Assembly: GCA_963847575.1 (NCBI GenBank) | Contig: CAWKAL010000077.1 | Span: 1-26,265, forward strand | DNA from: JASBSR01 sp963847575 | GTDB taxonomy: Bacteria; Pseudomonadota; Gammaproteobacteria; SZUA-229 | Length of the DNA: 26,265 nucleotides | Reading direction: 5' to 3' | In this document: piece after piece, positions 22,585-26,265 of the stretch | Layout of the letters: every line of letters starts with the position of its first letter | Numbering within the stretch: the first letter of the stretch is position 1 | Translations under genes and position numbers: made by a program | Notes under the pieces: generated by a model | Told to the model about the DNA's origin: nothing | The model's input: the letters and a program-made list of their open reading frames with translations, nothing else | The model's database searches: none

Positions 22585-24056
22585 GCGGCGCGCCCGGCAT
22601 GATCATGCTCACCGTGGCATTGCCGTTACTCGCGGCATTTTTGTTACCGGTGCTGGACCGGGTCTCTGCAACACTCGCGCGCGTCACCGGGCCGGTCTTG
22701 CTGGTTCTCGGTGTAGTCATGGTCTGGCAACTATGGGCGAGCGCAGCGCCAGCCAGCGTGATCGCGATTGGCGGTTTTGCACCGCCGCTGGGCATCGTGT
22801 TTTACATTGATCGCCTGTCACTATTATTTACCCTGCTGGTATTGCTGCTGACCTTAATGCTCTGGCCCTACGGCAAGGATACGTCCATCCGTGAAATGTC
22901 GCTCACCCTGCTGCTCGCCGCGGCGGCCTGCGGGCTTGCACTATCGGGTGACATATTCAATATATATGTGTTCTACGAACTCGCCTCGGTGGCTTCGTTC
23001 GGGCTGGTATCCGCTACCCGCACCGGCCCGGCATTTATCGCTGCAGTACGTTACGTCATTATCAGCGGTTTTGGCACCGTGCTGGCGCTGACCGGGATTG
23101 CGCTGGTGTATACCCAGACCGGTACTCTCAACCTCGCGCAACTGTCACAACTGGCGCCGCAGCAACTGGATAACGTAATCGGCATGATTGCCTTTGTGCT
23201 GATCCTGCTGGGTATCGGTGTCAAAGCCGAACTGTTCCCGGTCAACACCTGGGTGCCGGAAGTGTATGCCACCGCAAAAAAACGCGTCACTGCATTGCTC
23301 GCTGGCCTGATTTCAAAACTCGCGGTGATTGTACTGGTGAGGTTACTGGTGCTGGTGTTTCACAGCGAGCAGGCGTTGCAGATTTTATTAGTGCTCGGTG
23401 TGCTGGGTGTGATCAGTGGTGAATTTGCAGCCTGGCGCTCGAGAGATGTCAGCAGAATGCTGGCGTATTCGTCGATCGGCCAGATCGGGCTGGTGTTTAT
23501 TGCGTTTTCGATTCCGGGTGAAGCCGGGGTGATGGCCGGACTCGCGCTGGCATTGCATCACCTGGTCGCCAAGCCTGCGCTGTTTTTACTCGCCGATCGC
23601 TGGGGTAATTCGATTGCCGGTTTACGCGGCGCGGCGAAAGCATCGCCTGTTGCTGCCGCGCTGTTTGTTTTATTTGCGCTGTCACTGGTGGGCGTACCGC
23701 CGTTGCCTGGTTTCTGGGCCAAGCTGCTGCTGGTGACCGGACTGCTGTCTCAACCTGCCTCGGCGTACTGGCTGGCGATGGCGGTAATCTTGCTGGCGAC
23801 AGTACTCGAAGCCAATTATTTTTTCCGCGTGGTGGTCACGCTTTACGATACCCCCGAGCAAACATCGGCTGCTGCGTCAGCTGAAGGCCATGGCCGTCTC
23901 AACCTGGCGACCAGCGCAGTGTTCGGTGTCGCATTGCTCGCAGCGGTAATTTTTATCACCCCGGTGCAGCAGTATTTACACGCCACGTCTGTCCAGGTCT
24001 CAGACACACAGGCGTATATCGACAGCGTGTTTGCGCATAATGGAGAACGCCAGTGA
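22581..24056 (+). CDS. mrpD: Antiporter subunit D (MrpD/MnhD/MbhH, NuoN/M-like)
   Basis: This 491-residue protein belongs to the proton-conducting membrane transporter family (PF00361) shared with complex I subunits NuoL/M/N. About 14 membrane helices are expected. The conserved ion-path residues are E133 in YVFYELASVASFG and K215 in GVKAELFPVNTWVPEVY, and the stretch LHHLVAKPALFLLADRWG is in the position of the later broken helix. The start overlaps mrpC by 4 bases (ATGA), and the stop overlaps the next gene (GTGA). It is a main antiporter subunit. Confidence 0.94.
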   Translation: MSGAPGMIMLTVALPLLAAFLLPVLDRVSATLARVTGPVLLVLGVVMVWQLWASAAPASVIAIGGFAPPLGIVFYIDRLSLLFTLLVLLLTLMLWPYGKDTSIREMSLTLLLAAAACGLALSGDIFNIYVFYELASVASFGLVSATRTGPAFIAAVRYVIISGFGTVLALTGIALVYTQTGTLNLAQLSQLAPQQLDNVIGMIAFVLILLGIGVKAELFPVNTWVPEVYATAKKRVTALLAGLISKLAVIVLVRLLVLVFHSEQALQILLVLGVLGVISGEFAAWRSRDVSRMLAYSSIGQIGLVFIAFSIPGEAGVMAGLALALHHLVAKPALFLLADRWGNSIAGLRGAAKASPVAAALFVLFALSLVGVPPLPGFWAKLLLVTGLLSQPASAYWLAMAVILLATVLEANYFFRVVVTLYDTPEQTSAAASAEGHGRLNLATSAVFGVALLAAVIFITPVQQYLHATSVQVSDTQAYIDSVFAHNGERQ

Positions 24057-26065
24057 ACCTGACTGTGTTAGATAACCTGCTGGTGTTTTCACTGTTCAGC
24101 GTGGTGATCATTCTGCTGTTTGGTCGTCAACGCATGGTCGGCTGGATGAGCACACTGTTTTACCTGGTGCAGTTTGGCCTGCTGATGCAAATGACCACGG
24201 GCGGCTACGGCGAAGTTGCGGTGGCGTCTTCGTTTACTGCCGACATCCTGGGGCACAGCTTATCGTGGCGCTTTGATGCGCTGTCGTGGTTCTTTGCTGT
24301 GATCACCGTGGGTGCGGCATTGCTCTCGGCGTGCTATTCAGCGGGCGCCTGGGGTGAAAAATATAATGCCCAGGGCGGCAGCCTGTGGTGGCTGCATGTT
24401 GCGCTTTCGCTGAATGTGTTCAGCATGCTGTTATTGCTCGCCAGTGGCGATCTGTTGTCATTGTTTATCGGCTGGGAACTGGTCAGCTGGGCCAGTTTCC
24501 TGTTAATGGCGCTGGCCGGTGGTATCGCTTCGCGTGCTGCGCTCAAGTATGTCACCTATGCCATGGCCGGAGCGATGGCGGTGCTGGCCGGCATGGTGCT
24601 GGTTTACAATCTCAGTGGCTCATTGCGCTATGAAGATTTTGTTGCTGCGCTGCCGGCATTTTCAACTGCGCAGGTGTATTTACTGATCGGATTATTCGGT
24701 GCCGGCTTCGCGGTGAAAATGGCGTTGATGCCTTTTCACCTGTGGCAGGCAGCAGCGTACGCGTTGACACCCGGGCCAGGCTCGGCGTTTCTCGGTGCAA
24801 TTTCATCACGCATGGGCTTGTACGCCATCATCGTGGTGATTGTGCAACTCATCAGCCTGGCACCGCTGGGCGCGCTTCATATTCCGTTTACCTTTATTAG
24901 CGGGCAGGGCCTGATCGGCTGGATTGCGGCGATTACAATTATTTTCCCCACCTTCACCGCCTTGCGCCAGAACGATGCGCGCATGCTGCTGGCCTGGCAC
25001 GGGATTGGCCAGGGCGGTTACATGTTGCTGGGTATTGCCACCGGCAGTGCGCTGGGCAGTGCCGGTGGCTTGATGCACGTGTTCAATCATGCCAGTTACC
25101 AGGCGGCGCTGTTTTTATCGGTAACTGCGGTTGTGCACCAGACCGGTACGGCTGATCTGAATAAACTTGGCGGACTGATCACGCGCATGCCGATATCATT
25201 TATTGTGATGCTGATTGGCATTATCGGTCTTGCCGGTATGCCGCCGATGAACGGTTTTGTATCCAAGTGGATGGTATACCGCTCGCTGATGGTCGAAGGT
25301 ATGCCAATGCTGTTTGTCGCCGCGGTGATCGGTACCCTCGGCACCATACTCTCGGTGTATAAACTGATACACAATATGTTCCTCGGCCAGTTGCGCCGCG
25401 AGCACGAAAGCGTTCGCGAAGTACCGTGGAGCATGGTGGCGCCGATGCTGGTGCTGTCGATACTGGTGTTTGTCACCGGCATGTTCCCGGGGCTTGTGTT
25501 GCAGCCGGTGGCAGCAGTGCAGGCGGCGATTGGTCTGCCGGTGGTGGACTACACCCTCGGTGGTGTCGAGATGGCTTCCGGCTCACTCGATATGATCTGG
25601 GTATGCAGTGTGCTGTTTGGCGGCTTTGGTGTTGGCGCGCTACTGTTTTATTCAACCGGACGTACCCAGCATATCCATCAGCTGGACAATTATGCCGGTG
25701 GCCACTTCCTGACTTCTGAAACGCGCTACCAGTACAGTGATAATTTCTACGCCGGCCTGATGCGTGTAATCGGGCCGTATTATCGTTACAGCTTTCACTG
25801 GCTGGAAACGGCATTATTTTCAGTCACGGGCACGCTGGGTTCAGGTATGAAAACCCTGTATCGCAGTGCGCATCCGTCGTTCTATTTGCTGGAGGATGGC
25901 GAACACCGGCTCGCGCAGCGCCGGGGTGGTGTAGATGTATTGCAGCCCGCGCAGGATCTGCGGGATGTCGTCGCGGGATTTGGGGTCCAGATGAATGGCG
26001 CCGATATCCTGTTCGCCGAAGTGCAATTGCGGATCGATGACCTTGCGCATGGGATTTTCGAATGA
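24053..26065 (+). CDS. Second large antiporter subunit (NuoL/MrpA-N/MrpD-like); native 3' end lost at about 25885
   Basis: The protein begins with GTG at 24053, overlapping mrpD by 4 bases. It has many membrane segments and the family residues E142 in FIGWELVSWASF and K222 in AVKMALMPFHLWQAAAYALTPGPGSA, together with NHASYQAALFLSVTAVVH and GLAGMPPMNGFVSKW. It resembles the N-terminal antiporter part of MrpA or a NuoL/M protein, and it lacks the MbhD/MbhE C-terminal domains of classical MrpA. Those are encoded upstream. The authentic part runs to about residue 610 (GMKTLYRSAHPSFY). The last 60 residues are simply the antisense of a transposase N-terminus, so the native end is missing: the gene was truncated by an IS or the junction is an assembly artefact. 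Confidence 0.85.
   Translation: MNLTVLDNLLVFSLFSVVIILLFGRQRMVGWMSTLFYLVQFGLLMQMTTGGYGEVAVASSFTADILGHSLSWRFDALSWFFAVITVGAALLSACYSAGAWGEKYNAQGGSLWWLHVALSLNVFSMLLLLASGDLLSLFIGWELVSWASFLLMALAGGIASRAALKYVTYAMAGAMAVLAGMVLVYNLSGSLRYEDFVAALPAFSTAQVYLLIGLFGAGFAVKMALMPFHLWQAAAYALTPGPGSAFLGAISSRMGLYAIIVVIVQLISLAPLGALHIPFTFISGQGLIGWIAAITIIFPTFTALRQNDARMLLAWHGIGQGGYMLLGIATGSALGSAGGLMHVFNHASYQAALFLSVTAVVHQTGTADLNKLGGLITRMPISFIVMLIGIIGLAGMPPMNGFVSKWMVYRSLMVEGMPMLFVAAVIGTLGTILSVYKLIHNMFLGQLRREHESVREVPWSMVAPMLVLSILVFVTGMFPGLVLQPVAAVQAAIGLPVVDYTLGGVEMASGSLDMIWVCSVLFGGFGVGALLFYSTGRTQHIHQLDNYAGGHFLTSETRYQYSDNFYAGLMRVIGPYYRYSFHWLETALFSVTGTLGSGMKTLYRSAHPSFYLLEDGEHRLAQRRGGVDVLQPAQDLRDVVAGFGVQMNGADILFAEVQLRIDDLAHGIFE
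25885..26050 (-). mobile_element. Transposase N-terminal fragment (ISNCY-like), truncated at its 3' side
   Basis: Read on the minus strand from the ATG at 26050, the sequence gives MRKVIDPQLHFGEQDIGAIHL, then SRDDIPQILRGLQYIYTTPALREPVFAILQQ. This matches, from memory, the N-terminus of a transposase family classed as ISNCY. The match ends near residue 55, where the antiporter gene sequence begins, so only about 55 of several hundred residues remain. The family name is recalled and not searched. The first ATG follows an AT-rich region with no good ribosome-binding site. Confidence 0.65.
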
Positions 26066-26265
26066 TGAAGTTTTATAGTGTTATTCGATTCGTTTTCTCC
26101 CGCCATTCCCTTATCCGGGGAAAAACCGGGGGCTGACGACGAAAAATCAATCGGTTAGAATCATAAGTTCTTATTATCGGCCCATTAAGAGCAATATCTT
26201 CGATTGACGAAGTCCATTATAACACATTGTTTTTAATAATGTTTAGTACTTTCCGCCCAAGCACT
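26051..26265. mobile_element. Probable upstream end of the IS (promoter side) up to the window edge
   Basis: This stretch lies upstream of the transposase start on the minus strand. Read on that strand it contains a perfect TATAAT at 26216-26221, a possible transposase -10. No terminal inverted repeat could be fixed because the other end of the element is missing. No other gene was seen in these 215 bases. Confidence 0.35.

Noticed and set aside
25886..26065. The last 60 residues of the antiporter frame as a novel C-terminal domain
   Set aside because: They are the exact antisense of a transposase N-terminus and are hydrophilic, unlike the family, so they are a junction artefact or remnant and not a domain.
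26110..26135. CCGGGG-AAAAA-CCGGGG near the window end as a hairpin
   Set aside because: The two blocks are mostly direct and not inverted repeats. Only CCGG can pair with itself, giving a stem of 4 bp.

Overview
The window reads as chromosomal DNA of a Gram-negative proteobacterium, most likely a gammaproteobacterium. The reasons are the close E. coli-type match of Orn, TadA and Glk, the grouping of orn with rsgA and a pterin dehydratase, a periplasmic c-type cytochrome, and moderate-to-high GC with many 1-11 nt gene overlaps. This placement is inference. No rRNA, tRNA, CRISPR array or phage genes were seen.

Layout. (1) 2-886: C-terminal end of a GH94 protein of the cyclic beta-1,2-glucan synthase/phosphorylase type. 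(2) 1177-1632: tadA, bracketed by four copies of a short CTCTGCGCCTCTGCGG-type repeat. (3) 1791-4734, minus strand: a tight unit, M48 (Ste24-like) protease > small cytochrome c > phhB > rsgA, with gaps of 1-3 nt. The first and last genes each carry one frameshift. (4) 4824-5372: orn, divergent from that unit. (5) 5788-19574: a nine-gene glycogen and glucose-6-phosphate locus, glk-glgC-GH57-malQ-glgB-glgA-glgP-zwf-pgl. The GH57 gene is split by two +1 frameshifts. (6) 19989 to about 25885: a multisubunit cation/proton antiporter cluster of Mrp/Mbh type, in the order E-F-G-(MbhD-like)-(MbhE+MrpB fusion)-C-D-(second large antiporter subunit). It is preceded by a perfect FNR-type box and a well-placed -10 element. 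(7) About 25885-26265: the 5' part of an insertion-sequence transposase on the minus strand, joined directly to the end of the last antiporter gene.

How the genes work together. Glk makes glucose-6-phosphate. GlgC, GlgA and GlgB build glycogen. GlgP, MalQ and the GH57 enzyme break down or remodel it. Zwf and Pgl send glucose-6-phosphate into the oxidative pentose phosphate or Entner-Doudoroff route, giving NAD(P)H. Phosphoglucomutase, needed to join the two halves, is not in the window. The antiporter cluster would couple proton and cation movement across the inner membrane, and the FNR-type site suggests control by oxygen.

The main points for a second look are the FNR box with its promoter, the rearranged Mbh-like antiporter gene order, the two identical in-frame TGT-TTT-TCT frameshift sites in the GH57 gene, the antiporter/transposase junction, the repeats around tadA, and two operator-like dyads. 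Four single-base frameshifts in 26 kb, two in genes of housekeeping type, suggest sequence error as the first explanation.
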